Assembly (NCBI RefSeq): GCF_900128925.1
Contig: NZ_FQUJ01000023.1
Location: 1 to 41,351 of the forward strand
Source: Modicisalibacter ilicicola DSM 19980
GTDB lineage: Bacteria; Pseudomonadota; Gammaproteobacteria; Pseudomonadales; Halomonadaceae
Direction of reading: 5' to 3'
DNA: 41,351 bases
Shown: one piece after another, positions 7,970 to 17,167 of the stretch
How positions within the stretch are numbered: position 1 is the first letter of the stretch
How the letters are laid out: every line of letters begins with the position of its first letter
Notes under the pieces: model-generated
What the model was told of the DNA's origin: nothing
What the model saw: the letters and a program-made list of their open reading frames with translations, nothing else
The model's database searches: none
Program-made: the position numbers and the translations under genes

Positions 7970-9133
7970 TTACTCGAAGATAGGCTCGAAACCGGCGTCG
8001 CGAAGAGCCGAGGCGCGGGCTTGCATCCAGGCATCGCGGAAGGCCTCCTCGTCATCCGGGGCGTCACCCGAGGTGAACGTCTTCCAGGTTTCGAGCAGCA
8101 GGTTCTGGCGCTCGACCAGCTTGTCTTGGTGGGCCTGCATCTCTTCGGTCCAGACGCCAACTTCCTTGTAGTAGTCGACGACCGCTTCGTGGAAGGGGAT
8201 GACCCAGGTCATGTCCTGGTTTTCCAGCGCATAGCCTGCCGCACCCGGGGCGTTATCCTTGTAACTGTCGTAGTTATCCTGGAGCGCCTTTATCAGGCCG
8301 TAGGCAGTCGCATCCTCCAGATCGGCATTGGCAACGATGATAGGGTACGGGTAGCTGGCGCTGTTGACCGGGTTCTCGTCGGAAACGCCCCCGGCACCGG
8401 AGGTCACCTTGTGAGGCTGGAAGTAGGGCGCTACTGCTTGCATGCGCTTCCAGGCGTCGTCGTCGTTCGGGTCCAGCTCTGGCCAGCTGATACCGCGAGG
8501 GCTGCTGGCCAGCTGTTGGGCCGGTGGCGTCACAGTGGTCGTGAAGGAGGCATCGGCATCGCCGGCGATGATGCCGTCGAACGACCGTGCATACCCCGGA
8601 TAGTCGACCCGCTCTACATCGTCCCAGGTCAGGCCGCCGAAGGCGAGGTAGGCTTCGGTGCCCTTGTTGAGCGCATCATCACCGCGGATGTAGGCGACAC
8701 GCTTGCCTTTCAGGTCCGCCGGTGTCTTGACGTCCAGGTCCCCGGCGACGGCCAGCGATAGGCCAAATGAGGCGGTCGAGGTGGTCAGGACACGCAGCGG
8801 CTGGGGCCCCCAGTCGGGATGGGCGAACATCAATACACCCTCGGCGCCATAGTAGCTGGCGATGCCGCAGGCGCACAGATCGACGCGCCCGGTTCTCAGC
8901 GGTGTCATGCGCGACACATCGTTATCACCGGGGAGTACGCGCACCGAGGTGTCGTACTGCTCTTGCAGCATGCCGCCGATGGCGACGGCCTGGGCATAAC
9001 CACTGGAGTTGGTGCCGTAGGCGGTCCAGGCCATGGTGTTGGGAAGCTCGACCTCCTTGGCAAGGGTCGCCTCGGAAAGAGCGAAAGTGAGCGGGAGTGA
9101 AGCAAACAGCACATGGCGAGCTAGACGGTGCAT
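7970..9133 (-). CDS. TAXI family TRAP transporter solute-binding protein (copy 2)
   Basis: 387 residues with an N-terminal signal peptide (MHRLARHVLFASLPLTFALS, cleavage near TLAKEV). It shares nearly every motif with copy 1: NTMAWTAYGTNSSGYAQAVA, RVDLCACGIASYYG, LKGKRVAYIRGDDALNKG, YPGYARSFDGIIAGDADASF and the same C-terminal tail with PDDEEAFRDAW. Role: periplasmic receptor for the fused permease. It is first in the operon, directly behind the promoter at 9202-9231, and its mRNA end carries the 12-bp hairpin, so it is probably the most abundant product. Whether the two copies bind the same ligand cannot be told from sequence. Confidence 0.9.
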   Translation of the reverse strand: MHRLARHVLFASLPLTFALSEATLAKEVELPNTMAWTAYGTNSSGYAQAVAIGGMLQEQYDTSVRVLPGDNDVSRMTPLRTGRVDLCACGIASYYGAEGVLMFAHPDWGPQPLRVLTTSTASFGLSLAVAGDLDVKTPADLKGKRVAYIRGDDALNKGTEAYLAFGGLTWDDVERVDYPGYARSFDGIIAGDADASFTTTVTPPAQQLASSPRGISWPELDPNDDDAWKRMQAVAPYFQPHKVTSGAGGVSDENPVNSASYPYPIIVANADLEDATAYGLIKALQDNYDSYKDNAPGAAGYALENQDMTWVIPFHEAVVDYYKEVGVWTEEMQAHQDKLVERQNLLLETWKTFTSGDAPDDEEAFRDAWMQARASALRDAGFEPIFE

Positions 9134-9201
9134 TAGGGTCTCCTTGGCTTGGCAAGCCTTCTTGTTTTGCTATGCGGTATCTCGTTTCACAAACTGGCTT
9201 G

Positions 9202-9231
9202 ATAGTAGGGAGCCCCGCGTTGCGCTGTCAA
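9202..9231 (-). promoter_or_regulatory. Sigma70-type promoter of the TRAP operon
   Basis: On the minus strand TTGACA (9231-9226), an 18-nt spacer and TACTAT (9207-9202), about 70 nt upstream of the start at 9133. The -35 is perfect and the -10 matches 4 of 6. Confidence 0.55.
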
Positions 9232-9445
9232 CACGGAACTCTTGGTATCCGCCGAGAGAATTCTGGGTGGGTGCAAGATCAGGGATGCAAGTCACTGCTG
9301 ATGCAAGGTTTAGCCCAGTGTCCTGAAGATTTCGTGGCGCAGACTAGGACTAATGTCTAGTACTCGAAGCGAGATAAGTAGGGGGACGTCGCGTTTTGTT
9401 TACGACAAATGGGCGCCGGCCGGGAAGGAAGTCGTGCAGTGGTTG
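9232..9445. other. Gene-free gap between TRAP promoter and pga 3' hairpin
   Basis: No credible ORF. It holds an interrupted inverted repeat with ACTAG and CTAGT arms near 9345-9363 and two copies of GATGCAAG near 9285-9305. Either could be an operator for the TRAP promoter, but neither matches a site I can name. Confidence 0.3.
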
Positions 9446-9469
9446 ACGCCCCGCCTTGGGGCGGGGCGT
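9446..9469 (-). terminator. Stem-loop after pgaD, possible terminator
   Basis: 10-bp perfect GC-rich stem (ACGCCCCGCC / GGCGGGGCGT) with a 4-nt loop, 10 nt after the pgaD stop. The bases that follow on the minus strand (CAACCACTGC) are not T-rich, so this may be an mRNA end-protecting hairpin or a weak terminator. Confidence 0.5.
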
Positions 9470-9478
9470 ATCAATGAA

Positions 9479-9871
9479 CTATTGAGTTGCAAGTTCGTGA
9501 TAGCCGTTTGCCTGGTGTTGGTACGTCTCGACTTGGGATGCTTGCGCCTCGAGCCTGGGCTGGGCTTCCTGCTTGGCCAGCTCGCGGCGGTAAGCGCGCA
9601 GTCGCAGGCGAAACAGGACTCGCTCGTAGAGCACCCAGGCATGCAAGACCAGGAACACGGCCACGAAGTCGAGGGCGGTGATCTTGAGGATGTTCAGGAC
9701 ATAGGCCTGCTCGGCCAGGAAGTTGCTGCTGCTCACGGTCATGTAGGTCTGGGCGATGAACAGCCCCCATAGACTGAGCGTGGCGAGTACCAGGCTGAGA
9801 TCGCGAAGACGATACCCCCAGCCGCGGCGACGAGGGTTGCTGATGATCATGGGACCGAGCTTATTGTTCAC
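9479..9871 (-). CDS. pgaD: Poly-beta-1,6-N-acetyl-D-glucosamine biosynthesis protein PgaD
   Basis: 130 residues with a GTG start at 9871. Two hydrophobic helices (about residues 25-45 and 60-85) flank a short loop, followed by a polar, charged C-terminal tail rich in Arg, Glu and Gln. This matches PgaD, the small inner-membrane partner of the PgaC glycosyltransferase; in E. coli the PgaC-PgaD complex binds cyclic-di-GMP and makes PNAG. The start overlaps the end of pgaC by 11 nt. The family is weakly conserved, so the call rests on size, topology and position as last gene of pgaABCD. Confidence 0.82.
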   Translation of the reverse strand: MNNKLGPMIISNPRRRGWGYRLRDLSLVLATLSLWGLFIAQTYMTVSSSNFLAEQAYVLNILKITALDFVAVFLVLHAWVLYERVLFRLRLRAYRRELAKQEAQPRLEAQASQVETYQHQANGYHELATQ

Positions 9872-11111
9872 GGAATGACTCTCCTCTGTCGGGGCTTGTC
9901 CAGATGGCGGCCTGACCGCGACGGCGAACCAGGGCCTTGGGAAATGCGATGATCACGGTGGTCATGTTCAGCAGCCAGTAGAAGAGCGGGTACCAGATAC
10001 TCCAGAACAGGCAGCCGATCATGGCCCGGTCGTAGCGACTGTCGATGGCGAAGCTCACGCAGAACTGCAGCAGGCACAGCAGTACCAGAAGCCCACCGGA
10101 CCAGCTCAGCAGCGCCGCTGCCGTGCTCCAGTCCGGGGTGTGCCAGGTCAGGCTGGCGAGGCTCAGCACGATCAGGGCGAACATCGAATAGCACCAGGCG
10201 ACGCTGACGACGTACTCGCCGAGCAGGGGCCAGAAACGGCGATTGCGCCAGCGTATGGCCTCGCCGAAATGCTTCAGGAAGGCCTCGGCGCCGCCCTGGG
10301 CCCAGCGCAGCCGCTGCTTGTACAGGCCGCGCAGCGTCTCGGGCATGAGTACCCAGCACAGGGCATGGGGTTCGTAGCGCACCTGCCAGCCCTTGAGCTG
10401 CAACTTCCAGCTGACGTCGATGTCCTCGGTGATCATGTCGGTGCTCCAGCCGCCGATCTGGTCGAGGGCACTCTTGCGGAAGGCGCAGATGACCCCGGAG
10501 ATGGTGAACACCATGCCGTAGATGCGCTGGGCGCGCTTGATCAGGCCGATGATCGAGGAGAACTCCCCGGTCTGGATCATGCCGATCGCGGTCGAGCGGG
10601 TGCGCACTCGTGGGTTGCCGGTCACGCTGCCGACGCGGGGGCTGGCGATGAAGTGTTCCACCATCCAGCTCACGGCGTCGTAGTCGAGCACGGCGTCGCC
10701 ATCGATGCCCACGATGATCTCGCCGGTAGCATGCGCCAGGCCGTTGTTCATGGCACTCGCCTTGCCGCCGTTGGCCTGGTGCAGCACCTTCAGCCCGGGA
10801 TGGCGCTGGGCCAGGGCGTCGAGCCGCTGCCCGGTGTCGTCCCGGCTGCCATCGTTGATGGCGATCACTTCCAGGTTGAGATAGTTCTGGTTGAACAGGT
10901 GCCCGATGGTCTCGTCGATGTTCACGCTCTCGTTGTGGCAGGGCACGAGGACCGTCACCCGGGGCGCATCGGGGTCGTTGGCGGCCCCGGAAACTCGTAT
11001 CTGGCCGCGCTCCCAGTGGAAGTAGTAGTAGATTCCGCCGCAGATCCATACCGTCGCCATCAGGCTGGGGTAGGCGATGGTGAACAGCGCAAGCCCTTCC
11101 AGCGCGCTCAT
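9861..11111 (-). CDS. pgaC: Poly-beta-1,6-N-acetyl-D-glucosamine synthase PgaC (GT2)
   Basis: Inner-membrane processive glycosyltransferase that polymerises UDP-GlcNAc into PNAG for biofilm matrix. 416 residues: one N-terminal membrane helix, a GT-A domain, then C-terminal helices. Catalytic motifs are visible: IDGDAVLD (metal-binding aspartate), TEDIDVSW (catalytic base region) and QRLRWAQGG (Q/RxxRW acceptor motif). The start overlaps the stop of pgaB as ATGA, and the gene ends inside pgaD, so the set is translationally coupled. Activity likely depends on cyclic-di-GMP through PgaD, as known for the family. Confidence 0.93.
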   Translation of the reverse strand: MSALEGLALFTIAYPSLMATVWICGGIYYYFHWERGQIRVSGAANDPDAPRVTVLVPCHNESVNIDETIGHLFNQNYLNLEVIAINDGSRDDTGQRLDALAQRHPGLKVLHQANGGKASAMNNGLAHATGEIIVGIDGDAVLDYDAVSWMVEHFIASPRVGSVTGNPRVRTRSTAIGMIQTGEFSSIIGLIKRAQRIYGMVFTISGVICAFRKSALDQIGGWSTDMITEDIDVSWKLQLKGWQVRYEPHALCWVLMPETLRGLYKQRLRWAQGGAEAFLKHFGEAIRWRNRRFWPLLGEYVVSVAWCYSMFALIVLSLASLTWHTPDWSTAAALLSWSGGLLVLLCLLQFCVSFAIDSRYDRAMIGCLFWSIWYPLFYWLLNMTTVIIAFPKALVRRRGQAAIWTSPDRGESFREQ

Positions 11112-13054
11112 CGAGAAGCCTCCAGGGTCGAGGAAAGCGAGAAGTCACGGCGCAATATGCTGGTGTCCGGATGATCGTTGAGGAAGTCGTGGGGGTAGTA
11201 GCCGTAGTTCTCGATGCCTGCCTGGCGGATCACCCGCATCCAGTGGGCAAGCTGCTCGCTCGGGATGGGCGTCTGATCGCGCCAGTCCTGGGCCTGCAAT
11301 TCGAACACCAGCCTGTCGGCGGGCACCTTGTCGAGCGATACGCGAGCCAGCTTCCTGAGCCAGGCATCGGGATCGTCGGCCCCTTCCATGTAGGGCATGG
11401 CCATCACGGCGGTATAGTCGTAGGCTTCGGCGAAGGCCTCGAGGTCCTGGGCGAACCAGCGCTGACTCTCGGGCTCGAGGATGGGCCGTGCGTAAATGTT
11501 GCGCGCCAGGGCGAACGGGTCGTTGTCGAGCATGCGATAGTGGTTGGCCTGCTCGCCCAGGGCGTGGGTGAAGTCGATCAGGAAGCGGGTCTTGCGCCGG
11601 GTCCAGCGCGTCATCAGGGCATCGTCCCGGCGAATCTCGGTGACGGCATCCGGAAGGCCCCATTCCTGGCGATACCAGTTCCGGGCGGCGAGGCTGGCGT
11701 CCTCGAAGTCGCTCAGAAAGGCGTCGTCGTGGAACAGCACGCCGTCGAACTTGGTATAAAGCCCCAGGTCGCGATAGATATCCTTGATGATCTCGCGGTT
11801 GCGCTCGACGTAGGGCGAAAGCCGCTTGTAGTGTTCCGGGTTGGGCTTGCCGAGTCGCACGTCGCTGACGTAGTCATGGCCCCGACCCAGATCGAAGGCC
11901 ATCACCGGCATCCAGGCATACACCTTGACCTCGGCGCGCTTCTTGAGCTGCCAGGCCACGCGATTGAACAGGTCGGCCTTAACCGGCAGGTGTGCGTTGG
12001 GAAAGTAGAGTCCTTCGGCCACGCCGTCGCCGTCCACATCGGCGTAGGCCTGGAGATAGACCGTGCTGATGCCCTGGGCCTTGATCTCGTCGAGCAGCTT
12101 GTCGAGGTTGCGCCCCTGCTGGGCCTTGTCGGGATCGAAGACGTAGTCGAGATCGACATGCACGACCCGCTCGGCCTTGCGCTTCCAGGTGCGCCCGGCG
12201 AGATACTCCTCGAAGAGTTCCAGGGAGGTTTCTTGGTCGACCAGGTAGCGGCCCATGGCCCGGGTGCTCTCGTCGGTGTCGTTGATCTTCGCCAACAGAC
12301 TGAAGGTGTGCGGCATGCCCACCTCGCCGGCGATATCCAGCACCGCTTCGCTGTAGGCGCCATAGGGCCAGATGATGATCCGCGGGGCCTCGCCCAGCTC
12401 GCGTTCGAGCTGGTCTCGCGCCCGGGTGAGATCGTTGCGCACCCGCTCGAGGTATTCCTGCTCGCTCTCGTAGCCGGCCGGGGTCCATTTCGGCGTGGTT
12501 GCCGCTGGCTGCTCGTTGCCCTGGGGGTTGCCAATGATGCCGTAGTGCAGGTCATGGGTATGCGAGGCGATCTCGACCAGCGGCGAGTCGTTCAGCTCGC
12601 GCAGTTGCTCCCAGCTCATGAAGCGTTCCCGGGGCAGCATGATGTTGCCGTAGGGCACCTCGCCTCCCTCGGGGACCTCCATCCAGCTGCCCACCGGGGC
12701 CACGACCGCGGGAAAGTCATAGAGCTTGAGCAAGGGAAAGACGATGTCATGGACGCTGCGGTAGCCATCGTCGAAGGTCAGCAGTACCGCCTTGTCCGGC
12801 AACGGCGATTTGCCGGCCTTGGCGTCGAGCACCTGCTGGAAGCTCACCGGCTCGTAGCCCAGGTCGTCGATCAGGTTGAAGTGCCTGACCAGCATGTCCC
12901 GGGTGATGGTCTGCGGGTAGACCTTCATGTCGGGGGTCTGGGCGACGTCGATGATGTCGTGGTAGCTGATGACACTGTATTCGGCCGGGCCCTCGCCAGC
13001 GAGGGCAGGCATCGCCAGCACGCAGGCCAGCAGGGCGGCAATCCATTTGCTCAC
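11108..13054 (-). CDS. pgaB: Poly-beta-1,6-N-acetyl-D-glucosamine N-deacetylase PgaB
   Basis: Periplasmic or outer-membrane-attached enzyme that partly de-N-acetylates PNAG for export through PgaA. Seen: an N-terminal signal (WIAALLACVLAMPALAGE), a polysaccharide deacetylase domain with YHDI, LTFDDGYRS and SHTHDLHYG holding the metal ligands, then a C-terminal glycoside-hydrolase-like domain beginning at HVDLDYVFDPD. The GTG at 13054 is preferred: GGAG lies 6 nt upstream and it overlaps the pgaA stop as GTGA. The ATG at 13066 has no clear ribosome site. The signal has no lipobox cysteine (MPALAGE), unlike the E. coli lipoprotein, so it may be soluble. About 648 residues, normal for PgaB. Confidence 0.92.
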   Translation of the reverse strand: MSKWIAALLACVLAMPALAGEGPAEYSVISYHDIIDVAQTPDMKVYPQTITRDMLVRHFNLIDDLGYEPVSFQQVLDAKAGKSPLPDKAVLLTFDDGYRSVHDIVFPLLKLYDFPAVVAPVGSWMEVPEGGEVPYGNIMLPRERFMSWEQLRELNDSPLVEIASHTHDLHYGIIGNPQGNEQPAATTPKWTPAGYESEQEYLERVRNDLTRARDQLERELGEAPRIIIWPYGAYSEAVLDIAGEVGMPHTFSLLAKINDTDESTRAMGRYLVDQETSLELFEEYLAGRTWKRKAERVVHVDLDYVFDPDKAQQGRNLDKLLDEIKAQGISTVYLQAYADVDGDGVAEGLYFPNAHLPVKADLFNRVAWQLKKRAEVKVYAWMPVMAFDLGRGHDYVSDVRLGKPNPEHYKRLSPYVERNREIIKDIYRDLGLYTKFDGVLFHDDAFLSDFEDASLAARNWYRQEWGLPDAVTEIRRDDALMTRWTRRKTRFLIDFTHALGEQANHYRMLDNDPFALARNIYARPILEPESQRWFAQDLEAFAEAYDYTAVMAMPYMEGADDPDAWLRKLARVSLDKVPADRLVFELQAQDWRDQTPIPSEQLAHWMRVIRQAGIENYGYYPHDFLNDHPDTSILRRDFSLSSTLEASR

Positions 13055-15474
13055 AGGAATCTCCATTCGAAGCCGGCGTTGATGAAGTTGCCGTATTCGG
13101 GTACACCGTCGTAGACGTTCTTCTGCCGGGAAATGCCGTACTTGAAGGTCAGTTCCGGTTCGAATTCCCAGCCATGCTCGTAGCCGATCTGCCAGGTGGC
13201 CTCGCTACCGAAGTCTTCTTGCCAGTAAGTGCCGCTGCCCAGGGTCAAGGTCTGGATGAAGGCCTTGCGATAGCCCAGGGGGAGGAGATAGCCGAGGTCG
13301 ATCTCACCGCTGGCACTGGCGTCGCGACGGGGGTTGTAGTAGCTGGCCTCGATATCGTCGTTGCGTGAGGTGCCGGCGAAGAGCCGCCCTTCGACGTGCC
13401 AGCGGTCGTGGCGATAGAGTGCTTCCTGCCAATAGCCGCTGATCCCCCGGCGCAGGTTGCCGTCCTCGAGGTCGAGCAGGGTCAGGCCGAGACCGCCGGA
13501 GCCCGACTCGTCTCGGGTATAACGTGCCTCGACGCCGTACAGGTCGGCGTGGATATCGTCGCGCAGGGCGCGTAGCGGCGTTTCGGCGCTGTTGATCTCG
13601 ACATTGACGAGGGTGGACCAGTGGTCCGAGAAGGCGTAGCTCAACTCGCCCCACAGCAAGGGGGCGTCGTTGAGCTGTGCCCCACGACCCGCCGCCAGCG
13701 ACAGGGTGGCCGGGTAGAGATTGAACTCGTACCCCACGGCGTTGTAGGCGGCATACAGCGAGGCATCGTCGTATTCGCCGAACTGGCCGATACGCTCGGC
13801 AAAGAACCGGGACCCCTTGTCGTTGCGCGGGGCTTCGAGGCGCGTCTCGTAGATCCAGTCCCGGGAGCTCTGTACCCCTTGGCCCTGGCTGTCGCCGCGT
13901 CGCGCCTCGACGATCAGGCCCCCGGCACGCTGCTCGCGCAATTCCCGGGCGAGATTGTCCCGGGCGGCACTCGGCGGGTCCTGGGCGATCTTGCCTTCGA
14001 TGGCGGTCGCGGTGTCGCGCCACTGGCCGCGCGCGAGGCGCGACAGCAGTACGCCATATTCGGCATTGTACCGATCGTCCGGTGACATCAGTTCGGCGGC
14101 GCGGCGATAACTCTTCTCGGCCCGACGCGGCATGCCACGCCAGCGATTCAGATCACCCTGGTTCTGCCATAGCCAGGCATTGCCCGGGGCCTGATCGAGC
14201 ATGGTGGAAAGCCGTGCCTCGGCTTGCGGCTCGTCACTGCGCCAGGCCAGGAGCATGGTCTCCAGCTGCTGGATACGCGCGTAGTTTGGGTTGTCGATGC
14301 GCTGGGTACCGGTGAAGTTCCAGCGTGTCGCCGGCTCCTCGGCCTTCCAACGCTCGAGCACGGCCTGGGCCTGGTCATAGCGCTGGGCATCGGCATAGGC
14401 GTAGACCAGCGAGGCGTAAAGCGGGTCCTCGAGGTCGCGACCCTGCTCGGGGTCGGCATCGATCAGCTTTCTATACAGGCGGGCGGCCTCGTCGGGACGA
14501 TGCAATCCTGCCAGGGCATCGGCCCGGGCCTCGGTAAGGTAATTGGGCAGCGGGCCGTAGCGCTGCTCCAGGTCGGCGGCCAGCAGCTCGGCCTCCTCGA
14601 AACGGCGCAGCAGGGTCAGGGCGATCACCTTGTCGTACTCGGCACGCTGCATCAGGCCGTCGGCTGCCTCCTCGGCGGTGATGACCTCGTTCAGCGCCTC
14701 CAGCGCCTGTCGGGCGCGCCGGGGCTCGTTCAGCTGTTCGGCCAGGCGGATCCTGCCCTGGGCATCGTAGTAGCGCAGCCACAGGCGGTCTGCGTCGGTG
14801 AAGGCTTCGGGGCGCTCGCGCATCAGGCGTCGAGCGGCATTGTCGGCACCCAGGGCCACCGCCAGGCGATAGAGGGCCTGCACTTCCTGCTCGTTGCTCG
14901 GCTGACGCTCGACCAGCAGTTGCCGATTGCGTAGCTCGGCGATGGTGTCGTCGGTGCGCGATGCCAGGTAGGCCCGTGCCTCGAACCAATCGTCCGTGCG
15001 CCCGAAGCGCTCCTCGAAGCGACTCAAGGCCCAGCCCGCGGATTCGTGATGGCCCCGGTCGATGTTGGTCAGCGCCAAGCCCAGCCAGCCATCGGGTTCG
15101 TTGGGGGCTTCCAGTGTCAGGGCCTGATAGAACGCCTGGGCGCGCTCCAGGTCGCCGACCTCCCGGGCAGCGCGCCCGAGCGCTTCGAGACTGACCGGTG
15201 AATACTCCTCGAGGGTGCAGCTCTGGCAGGTCTCGAGGGCTTGGCGATAGCGTCCGTCGCGAATCCGCAGCGCGATCAGGTCATCGAGCACCGCGTCGTC
15301 GCCGGTCCTGGCGTAGAGTCGGGCCAGGCCCGCGATGGCCTCTTCCATCTGGCCCTGGCGGGCCTTGATGACCCAGGCCTCGCGTCGTGCATCGAGGTCA
15401 TCTTCCTGGGCCGACGCGGCGCCGGTGCCCAGAACGCCGAGCAGGCACAGTAGCGCCCAGCTTCCCTTGGTCAT
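13051..15474 (-). CDS. pgaA: PNAG export outer-membrane porin PgaA
   Basis: 807 residues. Signal peptide MTKGSWALLCLLGVLGTGAASA; a long periplasmic helical part with TPR-like repeats (for example around YARTGDDAVLDDLIALRIRDG and GDLNRWRGMPRRAEKSYRRA); and a C-terminal beta-barrel of about 300 residues with alternating aromatic strands, ending in the outer-membrane signature FEWRFL. This is the PgaA layout: the TPR part binds de-N-acetylated PNAG and PgaB, and the barrel exports the polymer. First gene of the pgaABCD operon; its upstream region is the AT-rich gap at 15475-16226, which must carry the promoter. Confidence 0.92.
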   Translation of the reverse strand: MTKGSWALLCLLGVLGTGAASAQEDDLDARREAWVIKARQGQMEEAIAGLARLYARTGDDAVLDDLIALRIRDGRYRQALETCQSCTLEEYSPVSLEALGRAAREVGDLERAQAFYQALTLEAPNEPDGWLGLALTNIDRGHHESAGWALSRFEERFGRTDDWFEARAYLASRTDDTIAELRNRQLLVERQPSNEQEVQALYRLAVALGADNAARRLMRERPEAFTDADRLWLRYYDAQGRIRLAEQLNEPRRARQALEALNEVITAEEAADGLMQRAEYDKVIALTLLRRFEEAELLAADLEQRYGPLPNYLTEARADALAGLHRPDEAARLYRKLIDADPEQGRDLEDPLYASLVYAYADAQRYDQAQAVLERWKAEEPATRWNFTGTQRIDNPNYARIQQLETMLLAWRSDEPQAEARLSTMLDQAPGNAWLWQNQGDLNRWRGMPRRAEKSYRRAAELMSPDDRYNAEYGVLLSRLARGQWRDTATAIEGKIAQDPPSAARDNLARELREQRAGGLIVEARRGDSQGQGVQSSRDWIYETRLEAPRNDKGSRFFAERIGQFGEYDDASLYAAYNAVGYEFNLYPATLSLAAGRGAQLNDAPLLWGELSYAFSDHWSTLVNVEINSAETPLRALRDDIHADLYGVEARYTRDESGSGGLGLTLLDLEDGNLRRGISGYWQEALYRHDRWHVEGRLFAGTSRNDDIEASYYNPRRDASASGEIDLGYLLPLGYRKAFIQTLTLGSGTYWQEDFGSEATWQIGYEHGWEFEPELTFKYGISRQKNVYDGVPEYGNFINAGFEWRFL

Positions 15475-16226
15475 CTGTTTGTCCCCCCCAACCCTCTTGC
15501 GGTCTTTACGCCGCTTCGCCTACATGAGCAGTGATGTTTCACGAGAATGTCGTTTGGGTACATCTTGTAACAAAACGACGGCGACGCGGCCATGATAGGA
15601 GGAAATGATGCAACGCACCAAGATGGTATTGACATTCTTTAAGGCTGGTTTTTTAAATTATTCTTAATGTAATTTTGATGTTTTTTGAGAGCAACTGTTT
15701 GGGTATGTATTAATAAATAAAAATTATTTTTTTAATAGTTTTAAAATTGGAATTCTGATTTTTCCCGAACATTCATGAGTAGGGGTTCGTGGAAAAATGA
15801 CCTTGATCAAATTGAAGCCAGGATGAAGTGATCTGTCGGCTCGATGAGGGCAACCTGTTATGGAATCTGGATAAAAAAGGCCGACGAGAGAAGCGATCAG
15901 CGTTGGAAAGATTTTCTTCGCGCCCGGGAAGGGTCGGCGATGCGAGATGAAATGCACTGCAGGAACAATGAGTTTTCTAATGAGAGGAATCTTGAAAGAG
16001 CTAGCTTGCTCATGAGAGCTGGCTAAATTCCGTAGTAAATGTTTCTATGCTAATTGGTAGCCCAACATCTTGAAACGCCGGTGATTGATGCGAAGCAACA
16101 TTTGTAACCGGAGATCGCCTCCTGCCGGACAGCGTGCGATTCTCCACCCGATGCAAGTAAAGTGAGCTGGTACCGGTACCGTCAAGCCGCCATTGTCCAT
16201 TCCGACCTTCGATCAGGGAGTCGCGC
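15475..16226. other. 750-base gene-poor region, strongly AT-rich in part, upstream of pgaA
   Basis: No credible gene; the two open frames of 60-77 codons (15724-15957 minus, 15844-16026 plus) have no ribosome site and no family look. Bases about 15630-15770 are far richer in A and T than the rest of the window, with runs of T and A. A plus-strand TTGACA at 15629-15634 has only poor -10 partners. A 12-bp palindrome made of two GGTACC units lies at 16169-16180, about 47 nt before the DMT transporter start. The region must hold divergent control for pgaABCD and the transporter. Confidence 0.6.
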
Positions 16227-17102
16227 ATGTCACCAACGCTGTTGGGCATCGCCTACATGTGCCTCGGCGTGCTGTTTCTGGCCCTGGGCGATGCCGTGGC
16301 CAAGTGGCTGGGCGAAAGCTACGCGCCGGTACAGATCGTCTTCTTCCGCACCCTGGTCGCCGTGCCCCTGATCGTGCTGATCGCTCGTTTCAATGGCGGA
16401 ATACGCACCCTGGGCACGCGACGTCCGTTCGTGCACCTGCTGCGGGGTCTGATCGCCACTGCCACCATGTTCAGCTTCATCCTGGGGCTGACGCTGCTGC
16501 CCCTGGCAGAGGTCACCGCCATCGCCTTCGCCGCGCCGCTGTTCATCGCCCTGCTCTCGGTACCGCTGCTGGGCGAGCGCGTCGAACGCTTGCCCCTGAT
16601 CGCCTCCTTCGTCGGCTTCGCCGGGGTGCTGATCGTGGTGCGTCCTGGCGCGGCAGGGTTTCAGGTCGGGGCGCTGGTCGTGGTGATCGCGGCGATCTGC
16701 TACGCGCTCTTGATGATCACCGCGCGACGCTACGGAAGCCGGGAGCAGCTCTGGGCCATGGTGTTCTACGTCACCCTGGTGCCGTTGATCGTCAGCGCGC
16801 TGCTGTTGCCGCTGTTCTGGAAGCCCCCCCAGGCGGTGCACTGGGTGGGCTTCGTCGGCGCGGGTGTGCTGGGGGTGGGCGCGATGTCCTTCATTACCCT
16901 GGCGTTTCGCCATGCCCCGGCCTCCATCGCCGCCCCCTTCGACTACACGGCGATGGTCTGGGCGGTGCTGCTGGGCTGGTTGATCTGGGGAGAAATGCCC
17001 GATACCTGGGTCTATGTGGGAAGCGCGGTGATCATCGCCAGCGGGTTGATCATTGCCTTTCACGAGCGACGCGTGGCGATCAAGGCTCGCCCCTCATCAT
17101 GA
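16227..17102 (+). CDS. DMT superfamily (EamA) transporter
   Basis: 291 residues with about ten hydrophobic helices in two EamA repeats (roughly 5-140 and 150-285), the drug/metabolite exporter fold of the inner membrane. The N-terminus has AYMCLGVLFLALGDAVAKWL and the first repeat has FFRTLVAVPL and EVTAIAFAAPLFIALLSVPLLGE, a well-known EamA signature; the second repeat has FDYTAMVWAVLLGWLIWGE. GGGAG lies shortly upstream of the ATG. The substrate is unknown; EamA members export amino acids, metabolites or drugs. It is alone on the plus strand, with no operon partner. Confidence 0.88.
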   Translation: MSPTLLGIAYMCLGVLFLALGDAVAKWLGESYAPVQIVFFRTLVAVPLIVLIARFNGGIRTLGTRRPFVHLLRGLIATATMFSFILGLTLLPLAEVTAIAFAAPLFIALLSVPLLGERVERLPLIASFVGFAGVLIVVRPGAAGFQVGALVVVIAAICYALLMITARRYGSREQLWAMVFYVTLVPLIVSALLLPLFWKPPQAVHWVGFVGAGVLGVGAMSFITLAFRHAPASIAAPFDYTAMVWAVLLGWLIWGEMPDTWVYVGSAVIIASGLIIAFHERRVAIKARPSS

Positions 17103-17120
17103 TCTTGATGCCGGCCCCAT

Positions 17121-17147
17121 GAAAACGCCGGCTTCTTGAGCCGGCGT
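17121..17147 (-). terminator. Rho-independent terminator of the peroxiredoxin operon
   Basis: On the minus strand an 8-bp stem (ACGCCGGC / GCCGGCGT) with a 7-nt loop, followed by TTTTC, about 20 nt after the peroxiredoxin stop. The plus-strand side has no T-run, so it mainly serves the minus-strand genes, although it also lies just after the transporter gene. Confidence 0.75.
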
Positions 17148-17167
17148 GGAGAGAGGCAAGCGCAGGC

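Noticed and set aside
15724-15957. 77-codon minus-strand ORF and a 60-codon plus-strand ORF (15844-16026) in the AT-rich gap
   Set aside because: No ribosome site, no recognisable domain and odd composition; most likely chance open frames.
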